This document shows positions 13,995 through 23,062 of a stretch of DNA of 28,873 bases, piece by piece. A model generated the notes under the pieces. The model was given only the letters and a program-made list of their open reading frames with translations, was not told where the DNA came from and ran no database searches. Position 1 is the first letter of the stretch. Every line of letters begins with the position of its first letter. The translations under genes were made by a program, and so were the position numbers. The stretch covers positions 1-28,873 of the forward strand of contig JAZQJB010000156.1 of assembly GCA_045541375.1 (NCBI GenBank), in the 5' to 3' direction. This DNA comes from CAG-390 sp045541375 (GTDB lineage: Bacteria; Bacillota; Clostridia; Oscillospirales; CAG-272).

Positions 13995-14996
13995 ATGAAC
14001 GGAGTAATAGATTTCAAAATATGGTCCCGCCTCTCGCCGGACGAGGATTTCAGACTGCCGAAGATCAGCGATTGCACGCTTGAGCTGATCGAAAACCGAG
14101 AGGCATCGCGCGAGGAGATACCCGCGGAGATACTTCTTTCTCTTGACGGCATCTGCCACCTCGTTCACGCGCGCCTTTCGGACTACGAGTTCGAAAGCTC
14201 GGAGCAGTACGCGCGCAAATTTGCGATAAAGCTTGCGGGTTCGCTTGACGGAGCGGTTGAGGAAACCGGCAAATCGATCGTCTTTTGTGCCGAAAAGCTT
14301 CTGCCGCCGCAGATCACGGAATTCACCCCGATGCTTACGCTTTCGGTCTGGTTCCCCTGCGAAAAGCAGTTTGCGGATCTTTATGAGGATATAGTTTCTC
14401 TGCTCGAGAGAGAATTGCCCTTTGCGCTTCCGTCGAAGTACGGAAAAGAAATGCCGCCCGAGCAGACTTATGACGATAAAAACGCTTTTATTGAGTTCTT
14501 GAAGGACACTCCTGCGCCGATCTGGTACGCGCAGAAGCCCGTCACTCACGTTCATATCAACGACGCGAACCGCGCCGAGGCAAAGCGCGCGGGACTTCGC
14601 ACCAACCGAATTTCGATCCGTATGCCCGATGCTCTTTATGAGATCGAGGAGTGGAAATTCGCGCTTCGCAGGCTGCTGAAATCGCTGACTCTGACTGTTG
14701 GCGGCTTCTTCGGGCAGATCTGCCGCGGCGAAAGCGGAGTTATTTCCTGGTGGTGGCAGGGCGTGCCGCTTGAGCTTGGCGTTGCCTGCACCTTCGGCGA
14801 GCCTTATTACTCGCTCATCCCCGATTGCGTCGAAAAGGGCGAAAAGATCGCGGATGGCGTGGCGTATTTCGAGGAGCCTTACGGTCCTTACGTACCCACC
14901 GAGCTCGTTTCGATGCCGAAGAAGAAGCTTTTCGGCAAGGACAGAAGATACCCCGACGATTTTTCCGCCGCGGCGAATAATCCGATAAAGAAATGA
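13995..14996 (+). CDS. Unknown protein coupled to miaA
   Basis: I do not recognise this 333-residue protein. It is soluble, with no signal peptide or membrane helix, acidic in the first half and with a basic middle (RAEAKRAGLRTNRISIRM, around 198-215) before a helix-rich stretch. A WWWQG cluster (about 252-256) and the following LGVACTFGEPYYSLI suggest a folded aromatic core. GAGGAAA, overlapping the end of the DUF2442 gene, serves as ribosome site. Its stop overlaps the miaA start (ATGA), so it is translationally coupled to miaA and may be part of the transcript begun at the TA promoter. Possible roles include an immunity-like or accessory protein, but nothing in the sequence decides this. 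Confidence 0.8.
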   Translation: MNGVIDFKIWSRLSPDEDFRLPKISDCTLELIENREASREEIPAEILLSLDGICHLVHARLSDYEFESSEQYARKFAIKLAGSLDGAVEETGKSIVFCAEKLLPPQITEFTPMLTLSVWFPCEKQFADLYEDIVSLLERELPFALPSKYGKEMPPEQTYDDKNAFIEFLKDTPAPIWYAQKPVTHVHINDANRAEAKRAGLRTNRISIRMPDALYEIEEWKFALRRLLKSLTLTVGGFFGQICRGESGVISWWWQGVPLELGVACTFGEPYYSLIPDCVEKGEKIADGVAYFEEPYGPYVPTELVSMPKKKLFGKDRRYPDDFSAAANNPIKK

Positions 14997-15931
14997 GCAA
15001 GCCAAAGATAGTTGCCGTTGTCGGGCACACCGCCTCGGGAAAAACGGGTCTTGCAATCGCGCTTGCCGAGAGGCTGGGCGGCGAGATAGTATGCTGCGAC
15101 TCGATGCAGATCTATCGCGAAATGGACATCGGCACCGCAAAGCCCACCCCCGAGGAGCTTGCCCGTGCGCCGCATCACACGGTTGATTTTGTTGACCCGA
15201 TGCGCCCCTATTCCTGTGCCGACTATGCTGAAGATGCCGAAAAGGCAATAAACGACATTCTCTCGCGCGGAAAACTTCCCATCATTTGCGGAGGCACGGG
15301 GCTTTACCTTGACACCCTGCTTTTTGAACGTCCCTTCGACGAATGCGGCGGCAGAAGCGACGTCCGCGAGCGTCTTGAGAGGGAAGCACAAGAGCTCGGA
15401 GCTCACGCGCTTCATCTGCGACTCTCCGAAGTCGATCCCGAAAGTGCCGCAAAAATTCACGAAAACAACGTCCGCCGCGTTATACGCGCGCTTGAAATAT
15501 TTGAAACCACGGGCAAGAAAAAAAGCGAGCTCGATGCGCTTGCCTCGCCCGCAAAATACGACTTCCTCGCCTTCGAGCTTCGCCGCACCGATATGGCGGA
15601 GCGATATGCCCGCATTGAGGCGAGAGTTGACGAAATGCTCGCCACGGGGCTTCTTGAGGAAACGAAAAAGCTCCTCGAAATGGGCATTTTCGAGAAGAAT
15701 CCCACCGCCGCGCAGGCGATCGGATACAAGGAAATGCTCGGATATGTCCGCGGCGAGGTGTCGCTTGCTGATGCGCGTGAGCGGCTTATAATTGCCACAA
15801 GGCAGTATGCAAAAAGACAGGTGACCTGGTTCGGCGCGAAGAATTATATCGAAACCGTCGAGCTCCGTCCCAATCTTCCCGACCCGACCGAGGCGCTTAT
15901 CAGCAGAATTCGGGAATGGATCGATAAATAA
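14993..15931 (+). CDS. miaA: tRNA dimethylallyltransferase
   Basis: MiaA transfers a dimethylallyl group to N6 of A37 in tRNAs reading UNN codons. The 312-residue protein has the P-loop GHTASGKT (11-18), DSMQIYR (36-42), GTAKPT (47-52), GGTGLYL with following Leu (about 99-106), RVIRALEI and the QAIGYKE motif near 240. All these are family markers. The ATG overlaps the stop of the upstream unknown gene (ATGA), and no separate promoter is visible, so it depends on upstream transcription. A HlyD-like gene follows after 23 bases. Together with tcdA and queA it is one of three tRNA-modifying genes in this window. Confidence 0.95.
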   Translation: MSKPKIVAVVGHTASGKTGLAIALAERLGGEIVCCDSMQIYREMDIGTAKPTPEELARAPHHTVDFVDPMRPYSCADYAEDAEKAINDILSRGKLPIICGGTGLYLDTLLFERPFDECGGRSDVRERLEREAQELGAHALHLRLSEVDPESAAKIHENNVRRVIRALEIFETTGKKKSELDALASPAKYDFLAFELRRTDMAERYARIEARVDEMLATGLLEETKKLLEMGIFEKNPTAAQAIGYKEMLGYVRGEVSLADARERLIIATRQYAKRQVTWFGAKNYIETVELRPNLPDPTEALISRIREWIDK

Positions 15932-15954
15932 ATTACGAAAAACAGCAAATATTA

Positions 15955-17472
15955 ATGAAAAAACAAGGAAAAGATAAAGTATCGCTTGCCTCTGTGCGGC
16001 GTTCGGATATAACAAAAGTGAATAGCGGACGCACCGATGAGAAGAAAGAGCGAAAGATAGGCTTTGACTTTTCCTATCTCTTCTCGGCGCTACTGACACT
16101 TGCGGTTGCCGTTGCCTCGGTGGGTCTGGTGCTCTATTTCGGTTATCATACCGTAAAGACCTTCACCACCGACGTCACGACAACTCCTGCCTATGACGTT
16201 ACCGAAAATGAATACCGCCGCGGGGTGGGTTATATTATCAGAAGCGAAACTCCCGTCCGCACAAAATCATCGGGCACGCCCGATTATGCGGTGGTCGACG
16301 GCGAAAGGATCGGCGTGGGTGAGTTGATCTGTCATCTTTATTCATCACTTACCGATGACGTGCGAGGCCGCATTGCCGAGATCGACCGCGAGATCGCCCT
16401 GCTTGAATCGATCGTGGGCACGGGCGTTATCGAAACGGGTCTCCCCGAAGCACTCCGCGATGCAAATGCGGGATATGCCGAGATCATGCTTCTGCTTTCC
16501 GAGGGCAGATATGCCGATGCAGCCGCTATCTCGGATTCCTTCCTTTCCGCGATCGGGCGGATAGATGCCCTTGAAAACGGAACGGGAGATATAAAAAATC
16601 AAATCAGTATGCTCTATGCCGAAAGAAGCGGACTTGTTGCCGCCTACGGCAAGAAAACAGGAAGCGTGAACGCCGACAGCGTGGGATATTTCTTCCGCGA
16701 CTGCGATGGCTACGAGGCGATCTTTGACCCCGCGCTTCTGAAAAATATCACCTTCGGCGAATTTGCCGAACTGACGGCACAAGAACCCGCAGATACCGCG
16801 GGCTGTGTCGGAAAGATGCTCGATAACCCGAAATGGTATCTCTGCCTGCCCTTTGACGCGGAAAAGGCAAGGGGATTTGAGTCGGGAAGGGATTATAACA
16901 TCACCTTCAACGACAACGGCGGCAAGGTTCTCACGATGTATCTTGAACGCCTTGTGCTCGACCTTGACGATCACGATGACGACGGCGACCGCGCCGAGGC
17001 TCTCTTGATCTTTTCGACGAGCGAAATGCCGAAGGGATTCGTTTACCGCAGAACGCAGGACGTCAGCATCGAATATGCCTCCTACCACGGCTACCGCATT
17101 CCGCTTTCCTCGGTGCGTTACTATGACGGAATGACAGGCGTTTACACGCTTGGCGGCGGATACGTCCTTTTCAGACAGATCAAGGTCATCTTTGAGGGCG
17201 ACGGCTACTGCATTGCCGCGGATTATGCCGATGCCGAGCCCGGAAAGCCACTGACATATACCTCTCTCGGCTTCTCGGATCACGGAAAGATCGATGATTA
17301 TGCCTCGCTCCACGCTTTTGCGGAGGATCTGGGGCTTGAGAAAACGGTGTACGACAACGGCGGAATACCCGTGCCGAAGGGAAGGACGCTGCGGTATTTC
17401 TACCATCTGAACGATCTTGAGCAGATCATTCTGACGGGTAAGGATCTATATCACGGAAAGGCACTTGACTGA
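15955..17472 (+). CDS. HlyD-like membrane protein of the division-gene cluster
   Basis: This 505-residue protein has a basic cytosolic tail (1-35), one membrane helix (about 39-63) and a large extracytoplasmic part that resembles the HlyD/membrane-fusion pattern: a paired beta domain around GVGYIIRSETPV, a helical stretch (about 135-230) and a second beta-rich half (about 270-500). Clostridial genomes commonly have such a gene upstream of ylmE and sepF, which suggests an envelope or cell-division role, but a transport partner is not seen here. No good ribosome site precedes the ATG, so the start could be slightly off. It overlaps no neighbour: the ylmE ATG is at the position just after its stop. 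The exact role is unknown. Confidence 0.75.
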   Translation: MKKQGKDKVSLASVRRSDITKVNSGRTDEKKERKIGFDFSYLFSALLTLAVAVASVGLVLYFGYHTVKTFTTDVTTTPAYDVTENEYRRGVGYIIRSETPVRTKSSGTPDYAVVDGERIGVGELICHLYSSLTDDVRGRIAEIDREIALLESIVGTGVIETGLPEALRDANAGYAEIMLLLSEGRYADAAAISDSFLSAIGRIDALENGTGDIKNQISMLYAERSGLVAAYGKKTGSVNADSVGYFFRDCDGYEAIFDPALLKNITFGEFAELTAQEPADTAGCVGKMLDNPKWYLCLPFDAEKARGFESGRDYNITFNDNGGKVLTMYLERLVLDLDDHDDDGDRAEALLIFSTSEMPKGFVYRRTQDVSIEYASYHGYRIPLSSVRYYDGMTGVYTLGGGYVLFRQIKVIFEGDGYCIAADYADAEPGKPLTYTSLGFSDHGKIDDYASLHAFAEDLGLEKTVYDNGGIPVPKGRTLRYFYHLNDLEQIILTGKDLYHGKALD

Positions 17473-17473
17473 T

Positions 17474-18205
17474 ATGAGCGAACAAAATAAATTTGACGAG
17501 CTGCTTTTGCGTTATGACCGTGCTATGGCGGGCATCCGAGAGGCGGGCGGCGAGAACGTGCGGCTCGTTGTAGCCGCAAAATACGCCACGTCCGAGGAGC
17601 TTGATGCCCTTTGCGAGCACCGCGGACTTGACGTCATCGGTGAAAACAGAACCGATACCCTGCTTGAGCATTACGAGGGAATGAAAAATCGTGTTGAGAT
17701 TCACTTTATCGGTCATCTGCAAAGAAACAAGGTGAAGTCGATAATCGACAAGGTCTCGCTTATCCACTCGCTTGAATCGCTCGGGCTTGCAGAGGAGCTT
17801 GAAAAGCAGGCGGCAAAGAGAGAAATCGCGATCCGTGTGCTTGCCGAGATAAATATCGGGCGTGAGGAATCGAAAAGCGGTCTGATGCCCGAGGAATTGT
17901 CCGGCTTCTGCCTCGAGCTCGCAAAATACCCGCACGTCGAGCTTTGCGGATTTATGACGATGGCTCCGAAATGCGAGCGCAGCGAAGATTATTACCGATA
18001 TTTCAAAGAAACCCACGACATCGGATGCGATGTCTGGAAAAATACCCTCGGAAGAGAGGGAGAACCCATATTTTCAATGGGAATGAGCGAAAGCTACCGC
18101 CCCGCTATTGCGGCGGGCGCAACTATCGTCCGCCTTGGAAGCAGCGTTTTCGGAAGAACGACGGCGGACGTGATGAACTTGAAAAATAAAACAAATGATA
18201 AATAA
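17474..18205 (+). CDS. ylmE: YggS/YlmE family pyridoxal-phosphate protein
   Basis: YggS-family proteins bind PLP and keep cellular B6 balance; in Gram-positives the gene sits with sepF and yggT. In 243 residues the PLP lysine is Lys36 in VVAAKYAT, with GENR (55-60), HFIGHLQRNK, GLMPEEL, CGFMTMAP and FSMGMSES marking the alanine-racemase-like barrel. I use the ATG at 17474, which has GGAAAGG upstream, and not the in-frame TTG at 17465 that overlaps the preceding gene. SepF starts 17 bases downstream, so the genes are one operon. Confidence 0.93.
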   Translation: MSEQNKFDELLLRYDRAMAGIREAGGENVRLVVAAKYATSEELDALCEHRGLDVIGENRTDTLLEHYEGMKNRVEIHFIGHLQRNKVKSIIDKVSLIHSLESLGLAEELEKQAAKREIAIRVLAEINIGREESKSGLMPEELSGFCLELAKYPHVELCGFMTMAPKCERSEDYYRYFKETHDIGCDVWKNTLGREGEPIFSMGMSESYRPAIAAGATIVRLGSSVFGRTTADVMNLKNKTNDK

Positions 18206-18221
18206 ATCGGAGGATTAAAAA

Positions 18222-18713
18222 ATGGCATCTCTTAATATTTTCAACAAGCAGATCAAGACTGCTAAAGAAGAAGATTTTGACACCAATTACTACGGTCAGG
18301 AAGAGGACTATGCAGCCCCCGCGCAGGAGGAAAAGCCCGCAGCTCCCAAGCCTCAGGCTCCCGCAAGACCTTCCTTCGGAGCGGCTATGTCTGCACCCAT
18401 GCAGATGAAGCTCATCCGTCCCACCACCTTTGCCGACGGTCAGATCATTGCCAACGCACTTATGGAGAACCACCCCGTTCTTATTCACCTTGAGAACGCA
18501 ACCAAGGAGGTCTCCCACGATCTCGTTTGCTTCCTCACCGGTGTCGTATATGCGATAGGCGGACAGATCCAGCCCGTTTCCGAGACCACATATATGCTTT
18601 CTCCCCACAGCATGGAAATTGCCGAGGAGATTATTGAATCCGAAGAGCCCGCTCCCGAGGATGAGGGATATGGCTTTGCAGGCTTCAGCGGCATTGGCGG
18701 ATATAACTATTGA
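18222..18713 (+). CDS. sepF: Cell division protein SepF
   Basis: SepF binds the FtsZ C-terminus and anchors the Z ring to the membrane through an N-terminal amphipathic helix. Here residues 1-20 (MASLNIFNKQIKTAKEEDF) could form a weak version of this helix, followed by an acidic and Pro/Ala-rich linker (to about 55) and the DUF552 core (about 60-145) with MQMKLIRPTTFADGQII, HPVLIHLENA and VYAIGGQIQPVSETTYMLSP. The Gly-rich tail ends GYNY. GGAGG lies upstream of the ATG. It is followed by yggT. Confidence 0.94.
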   Translation: MASLNIFNKQIKTAKEEDFDTNYYGQEEDYAAPAQEEKPAAPKPQAPARPSFGAAMSAPMQMKLIRPTTFADGQIIANALMENHPVLIHLENATKEVSHDLVCFLTGVVYAIGGQIQPVSETTYMLSPHSMEIAEEIIESEEPAPEDEGYGFAGFSGIGGYNY

Positions 18714-18736
18714 TGTTCCGAAAGGCGGAATAGTTT

Positions 18737-19024
18737 TTGAAGCTCTTTTTGATACTCACGGTCAATTTCGTTGACCTTATCCTAACGGCTGTGCTCTTTG
18801 CCATGCTCATAAGAGCGCTGCTTTCGATATTTTTTATGGGCGAGGAAAGCAAGTTCGCAATGGTACTTTATTTCTTTACCGAGCCCTTCATAATGCCCGT
18901 TCGTTTGCTGCTCGAGAAGTTCAATCTTTTTCAGGGGTCACCGCTTGACGTTTCGTTCTTTCTGACCTCGATCCTTCTTGCAATGCTTCAAACGCTGCTC
19001 GGCAGTATCCCCATGCTAATTTGA
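18737..19024 (+). CDS. YggT family membrane protein
   Basis: A 95-residue protein with two membrane helices (about 5-30 and 74-94) flanking a loop with FTEPFIMPVRLLL (46-58), the hallmark of the YggT (YlmG) family, which is found in division clusters and linked to membrane and septum organisation in bacteria and plastids. The start is a TTG at 18737 with AAGGCGG about seven bases upstream; no ATG lies at the expected place. It ends 26 bases before the next gene. Confidence 0.88.
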   Translation: MKLFLILTVNFVDLILTAVLFAMLIRALLSIFFMGEESKFAMVLYFFTEPFIMPVRLLLEKFNLFQGSPLDVSFFLTSILLAMLQTLLGSIPMLI

Positions 19025-19050
19025 TGCCCACGCGGCAGAATGGAGAAATA

Positions 19051-20178
19051 ATGAAAATTCCGGAAAATTTCAAACAAAAATACTCACTTTCGGGTGAAAG
19101 CTATCCCTCGAAAAACGTAGATGCCGCGCTCTCTGAGCTTTTTGCGGTATCGGGACGTCTTTACAAGGAAAATTCCGATCTCAAGGCAGAGATCGCGGCT
19201 CTTCGTGAAGAGGCGAAGGCTGCTCCCGCAGAAGCGGTAGACCTCGATCTTTCGGGTCTTGAACTTACCGTTTCTGGACTTGAGATGATGATCACCGCGC
19301 TTGAGGCGAAGATCGATTCGATCAAGAATGCAGTCAACGACACGCTTTGCGTTGTCAACGACGCGGCTATTTCGGCAAAGAAGGCTGAGGAAGCTGCTTC
19401 TGTTGCCAAGACTGCCGCAGAAGAGGCGCGCGACGCCGCCGAGGATGCGCTTGATGCCGCCGAATCTGCCGCAAGTGCTGTCGGACAGATAAAGGATGTT
19501 GCAGAGGCATCAAAGTCTGCAAGCGAATCCGCTTGCATAGTTGCAACGTCCGCCAATAACAAAGCACAGGATATTCTTGATGCCATCGATGCGCTCGGCG
19601 ACAAGCTCGACGGCGTGCCCTCCGACGTTATCCCTATGATCTTCGCGGACGAGCCCGAAGAGGAGATCGAAGAAGAGCCCGAGACCGTCGAGGAAAAGGA
19701 AGATGACGTTCTTGCCGAGGTCGCTCTTATGTCCGAATTTGAGGATGAGCCCGAGGAAGACGTAACATCCGAGCCCGCTCCCGAACCCGAGATCACTGAA
19801 GAACCCGAAGTGATCGAACAACCCGAGGCTGTCCCCGAGCCCGAGGTGATCGAGATCGAAGAGGAAGCCGATGAAGTTCCCGAGGAAGAGAACAAGGAAG
19901 AAGAAAGCATTGCAGATCAGCTCATCCGATTTGCCGGACTTGACGCCCCCACCGAGGAGATCGAGCCCGCCGAGGAGGTTAAGGATGAAGATCTCACCGC
20001 AAAGCTGAACGAAATGTTCGCCGGCGATGAAGCAGAGCCCGAAACCGGGGAAGCAGAGAAAGCCGAAGAGCCCGAAGCTCCCGCCGAGGAAGAAAAGCCT
20101 GCAGAAAAGCCCGCGCCCACTTCCTTTAACGATATGAAGAGTGCTCTTGACGCCATCCGTGCAAGACTCAAAAAATAA
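19051..20178 (+). CDS. Coiled-coil acidic protein in the divIVA position
   Basis: A 375-residue protein in the slot normally held by divIVA, between yggT and ileS. The N-terminal region (about 1-55) has YSLSGESYPSKNVDAALSEL followed by a Leu/Lys helix, loosely like the DivIVA start, but the typical phenylalanine and FLD residues are absent. Residues about 70-180 form an alanine-rich helical stretch (repeated AAEEA/DAAE units, coiled coil likely). About 185-345 is very acidic and Pro/Glu-rich with PEPE-type repeats, and the end (residues 355-375) is a short helix. GGAG stands upstream of the ATG at 19051. A divergent DivIVA-type scaffold is the likeliest reading. Confidence 0.7.
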   Translation: MKIPENFKQKYSLSGESYPSKNVDAALSELFAVSGRLYKENSDLKAEIAALREEAKAAPAEAVDLDLSGLELTVSGLEMMITALEAKIDSIKNAVNDTLCVVNDAAISAKKAEEAASVAKTAAEEARDAAEDALDAAESAASAVGQIKDVAEASKSASESACIVATSANNKAQDILDAIDALGDKLDGVPSDVIPMIFADEPEEEIEEEPETVEEKEDDVLAEVALMSEFEDEPEEDVTSEPAPEPEITEEPEVIEQPEAVPEPEVIEIEEEADEVPEEENKEEESIADQLIRFAGLDAPTEEIEPAEEVKDEDLTAKLNEMFAGDEAEPETGEAEKAEEPEAPAEEEKPAEKPAPTSFNDMKSALDAIRARLKK

Positions 20179-20214
20179 ATCTGAATTACATAATTTTAAG
20201 GAGATATACACATT

Positions 20215-23010
20215 ATGTCCAAGGACTACACAAGTACACTCAATCTGCCCCAGACAAGCTTTGCGATGAGGGCAAATCTGCCTCAGCGCGAGCCCGATAT
20301 GCTCAAGTATTGGCAGGAAAAGGATCTTTACAACCGTCTGCTCGAAAATGCAGAGGGCAAGCCCCAGTTTGCGCTCCACGATGGCCCTCCCTTCTCGAAC
20401 GGAAACATCCACATGGGTCACGCGCTCAACAAGATCCTCAAGGATATCATCAATAAGTCGAAGATCATGGAAGGCTACCGCGTTCCCTTCGTTCCCGGAT
20501 GGGACAACCACGGTATGCCCATCGAGTCCGCGATCATCAAGAAGAATAAGCTCGACCGCAAGAAGATGTCGATCTCGGAGTTCCGCTCGGCTTGCCACAA
20601 GTTCGCGCAGGACTTCGTTGATAAGCAATCGCTTCAGTTCCAGAGACTCGGCGTAGTTGCAGACTGGGAGCATCCCTACATCACCATGGCTCCCGAGTTC
20701 GAGGCACGCGAGGTTCGCGTTTTCGGCGAGATGTTCAAGCGCGGATATATCTACAAGGGCCTCAAGCCCGTTTATTGGTGCCCTCACGACGAGACCGCTC
20801 TCGCAGAGGCTGAGATCGAGTATGCAGACGACAAGTGCACCTCCATCTTCGTTAAGTTCAAGGTAAACGATGACAAGGGCAAGCTTGCGGGCATCGACCT
20901 CGACAAGACCTATTTCATCATCTGGACGACTACCACCTGGACTCTCCCCGGCAACCTTGCGATCGCTCTCAACCCCATTGAGAACTACGTTGTTCTCCGC
21001 GCGGCTGACGGTAGCTGCTACATCGTGGCAGAGGCTCTTGCGGCAAAGACAATGGCTGCGGGCGGCATTGAGGAGTACGAGACCGTTCTCACCATGCCCG
21101 GACGCGAGTTTGAGTTTATGACCGCACGCCATCCCTTCCTTGACCGCGATTCTATCGTTGTCAACGCCGACTACGTTACTATGGACAGCGGTACAGGATG
21201 CGTTCACACCGCTCCCGGTTTTGGTGCGGATGACTATAACACCTGCAAGAGATACAATATCGATATCATCGTTCCCGTTGACGACCGCGGTTATCAGACC
21301 GAGGAAGCGGGCAAGTATGCGGGACTTTACTATGCAAAGTCGAACGAGGTCATCCTTGCCGATATGCAGGAATCGGGCGCTCTCTTCGCATCCGAGGAGA
21401 CCGTTCACTCCTATCCTCACTGCTGGAGATGTAAGAATCCCATCATCTTCCGCGCAACTCCCCAGTGGTTCTGCTCTGTTGCAGGCTTCAAGGATGATGC
21501 CGTTGCGGCTTGCGAGCCCGTAACCTGGCTCCCTGCCTGGGGCGGCGAGAGAATGGTTCAGATGATCCGTGAGCGCGCAGACTGGTGCATCTCCCGTCAG
21601 CGTCATTGGGGTCTTCCCATTCCCGTATTCTACTGCGAGGACTGCGGCGAGGCTATCTGCAACGACGAGACCATCGACAAGGTCGCAAAGGTATTTGCAG
21701 AAAAGGGCTCGAACGCTTGGTTCGACCTTGAAGCTTCCGAGATCCTCGGCGAGGACTACGTTTGCCCCGTTTGCGGCAAGAAGCACTTCTCGAAGGAGAC
21801 CAACACCCTCGACGGTTGGTTCGACTCGGGTTCCACTCATTTCTCTGTAATTGACGATTGCGCGGACGTAGAATGGCCTGCAGACGTATATCTTGAGGGC
21901 GCAGACCAGTACCGCGGTTGGTTCCAGGCATCTCTCCTGACCGCTATCGGCTCGGGCAAGAAGGAAGCTCCCTTCAAGAACGTTCTCACCCACGGTTGGG
22001 TAGTTGACGGCGAGGGCAAGGCAATGCACAAGTCCCTCGGCAACGTTATCAACCCCGATGACATCGTCAAGAAGTACGGTGCAGATCTCGTCCGCCTCTG
22101 GGTTGCATCGAGCGACTATCAGGTTGACGTCCGCGTTTCGGATAACATCTTCAAGCAGCTCTCCGAGACCTACCGTAAGATCCGTAACACTGCTCGAATC
22201 ATTATGGCAAACCTCGGCGACTTCAATCCCGATACCGACTGTGTAGCCCTTGAGGATATGCTCGACATCGACCGTTGGGCTCTCGCAAGACTCGAGGCTC
22301 TCATCGCAGAGGTCCGCAAGGCTTATGACAGCTATTCCTTCCATCTTGTTTATCACGCGATCAACAACTTCTGCACCGTTGATATGTCGAAGCTTTATAT
22401 CGTCATCACCAAGGACAGAGTTTACGTTGAAAATCCCACCTCGAAGGCTCGCCGCTCGGCTCAGACCGCGCTTTACTACATCATCTCGGCACTCGTCAAG
22501 ATGATCGCGCCCATCCTCACCTTCACCGCTGAGGAGATCTGGCAGGCTATGCCTCACGCATCGACCGACGACAAGACAAGCGTTTATCTCACTTCTATGC
22601 CCACCCCTGACGGCAAGTTCGCATTTGACGGTGCAGAGCGTTGGGAGAACCTCTTCACCCTCCGCGATGACGTCATGAAGGCGCTTGAAATTGCCCGTGC
22701 AGAGAAGAAGATCGGTAAGTCGCTCGACGCTAAGGTTACCGTTTACACAGCCGACAAGGCCGTTCTTGAGCTTCTTGCGAAGTTCACCGAGGAAGAGCTC
22801 AAGACCGTATTCATCACCTCCGGCGCTCACATCGTCGAAGGTACTGCTCCCGAGGGTGCTTACGTTCCCGAGGAGGGCAAGATCGCCGTTCTCGTTGAGA
22901 ACGCAGACGGCGAGCGTTGCGACCGCTGCTGGTGCTACTCCACCGAGGGCGAAAAGACCGAGGAAGGCTTCATCTGCGCAAGATGTAAGAAGATTCTTGA
23001 GAGTCTTTAA
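20215..23010 (+). CDS. ileS: Isoleucyl-tRNA synthetase
   Basis: IleS charges tRNA-Ile. The 931-residue length is normal for a bacterial type. HMGH at 66-69 is the HIGH motif and KAMHKS at 602-607 replaces the usual KMSKS; the editing domain (TTTWTLPGNLA) and the C-terminal zinc site with Cys902, 905, 921 and 924 are present. AAGGAG lies upstream of the ATG. The leader is only 36 bases long, so there is no T-box riboswitch directly upstream, unlike many Clostridia synthetase genes; control must come from the division-cluster transcript. A 13-bp terminator follows the stop. Confidence 0.97.
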   Translation: MSKDYTSTLNLPQTSFAMRANLPQREPDMLKYWQEKDLYNRLLENAEGKPQFALHDGPPFSNGNIHMGHALNKILKDIINKSKIMEGYRVPFVPGWDNHGMPIESAIIKKNKLDRKKMSISEFRSACHKFAQDFVDKQSLQFQRLGVVADWEHPYITMAPEFEAREVRVFGEMFKRGYIYKGLKPVYWCPHDETALAEAEIEYADDKCTSIFVKFKVNDDKGKLAGIDLDKTYFIIWTTTTWTLPGNLAIALNPIENYVVLRAADGSCYIVAEALAAKTMAAGGIEEYETVLTMPGREFEFMTARHPFLDRDSIVVNADYVTMDSGTGCVHTAPGFGADDYNTCKRYNIDIIVPVDDRGYQTEEAGKYAGLYYAKSNEVILADMQESGALFASEETVHSYPHCWRCKNPIIFRATPQWFCSVAGFKDDAVAACEPVTWLPAWGGERMVQMIRERADWCISRQRHWGLPIPVFYCEDCGEAICNDETIDKVAKVFAEKGSNAWFDLEASEILGEDYVCPVCGKKHFSKETNTLDGWFDSGSTHFSVIDDCADVEWPADVYLEGADQYRGWFQASLLTAIGSGKKEAPFKNVLTHGWVVDGEGKAMHKSLGNVINPDDIVKKYGADLVRLWVASSDYQVDVRVSDNIFKQLSETYRKIRNTARIIMANLGDFNPDTDCVALEDMLDIDRWALARLEALIAEVRKAYDSYSFHLVYHAINNFCTVDMSKLYIVITKDRVYVENPTSKARRSAQTALYYIISALVKMIAPILTFTAEEIWQAMPHASTDDKTSVYLTSMPTPDGKFAFDGAERWENLFTLRDDVMKALEIARAEKKIGKSLDAKVTVYTADKAVLELLAKFTEEELKTVFITSGAHIVEGTAPEGAYVPEEGKIAVLVENADGERCDRCWCYSTEGEKTEEGFICARCKKILESL

Positions 23011-23020
23011 TTATTGACAG

Positions 23021-23062
23021 AAAGAGACTGTCTCCAATATATAAGAGACAGTCTCTTTATTT
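23021..23062 (+). terminator. Intrinsic terminator after ileS
   Basis: AAGAGACTGTCTC (23022-23034) pairs perfectly with GAGACAGTCTCTT (23045-23057) around a 10-base loop and is followed by a T-rich stretch. Confidence 0.85.

Noticed and set aside
13962..16099. Long minus-strand open frames opposite the unknown gene and miaA
   Set aside because: They are shadows of real plus-strand genes; miaA and the adjacent frame have ribosome sites and coupling, these do not.
20179..20214. T-box riboswitch before ileS
   Set aside because: Only 36 bases separate the genes and no T-box sequence or specifier stem is present.
19510..22830. A 1106-codon open frame on the minus strand opposite ileS and the acidic gene
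   Set aside because: It lies wholly antisense to clear genes in a region where codon use avoids TTA, CTA and TCA, which keeps the opposite frame open. The translation resembles no known family and lacks a ribosome site.
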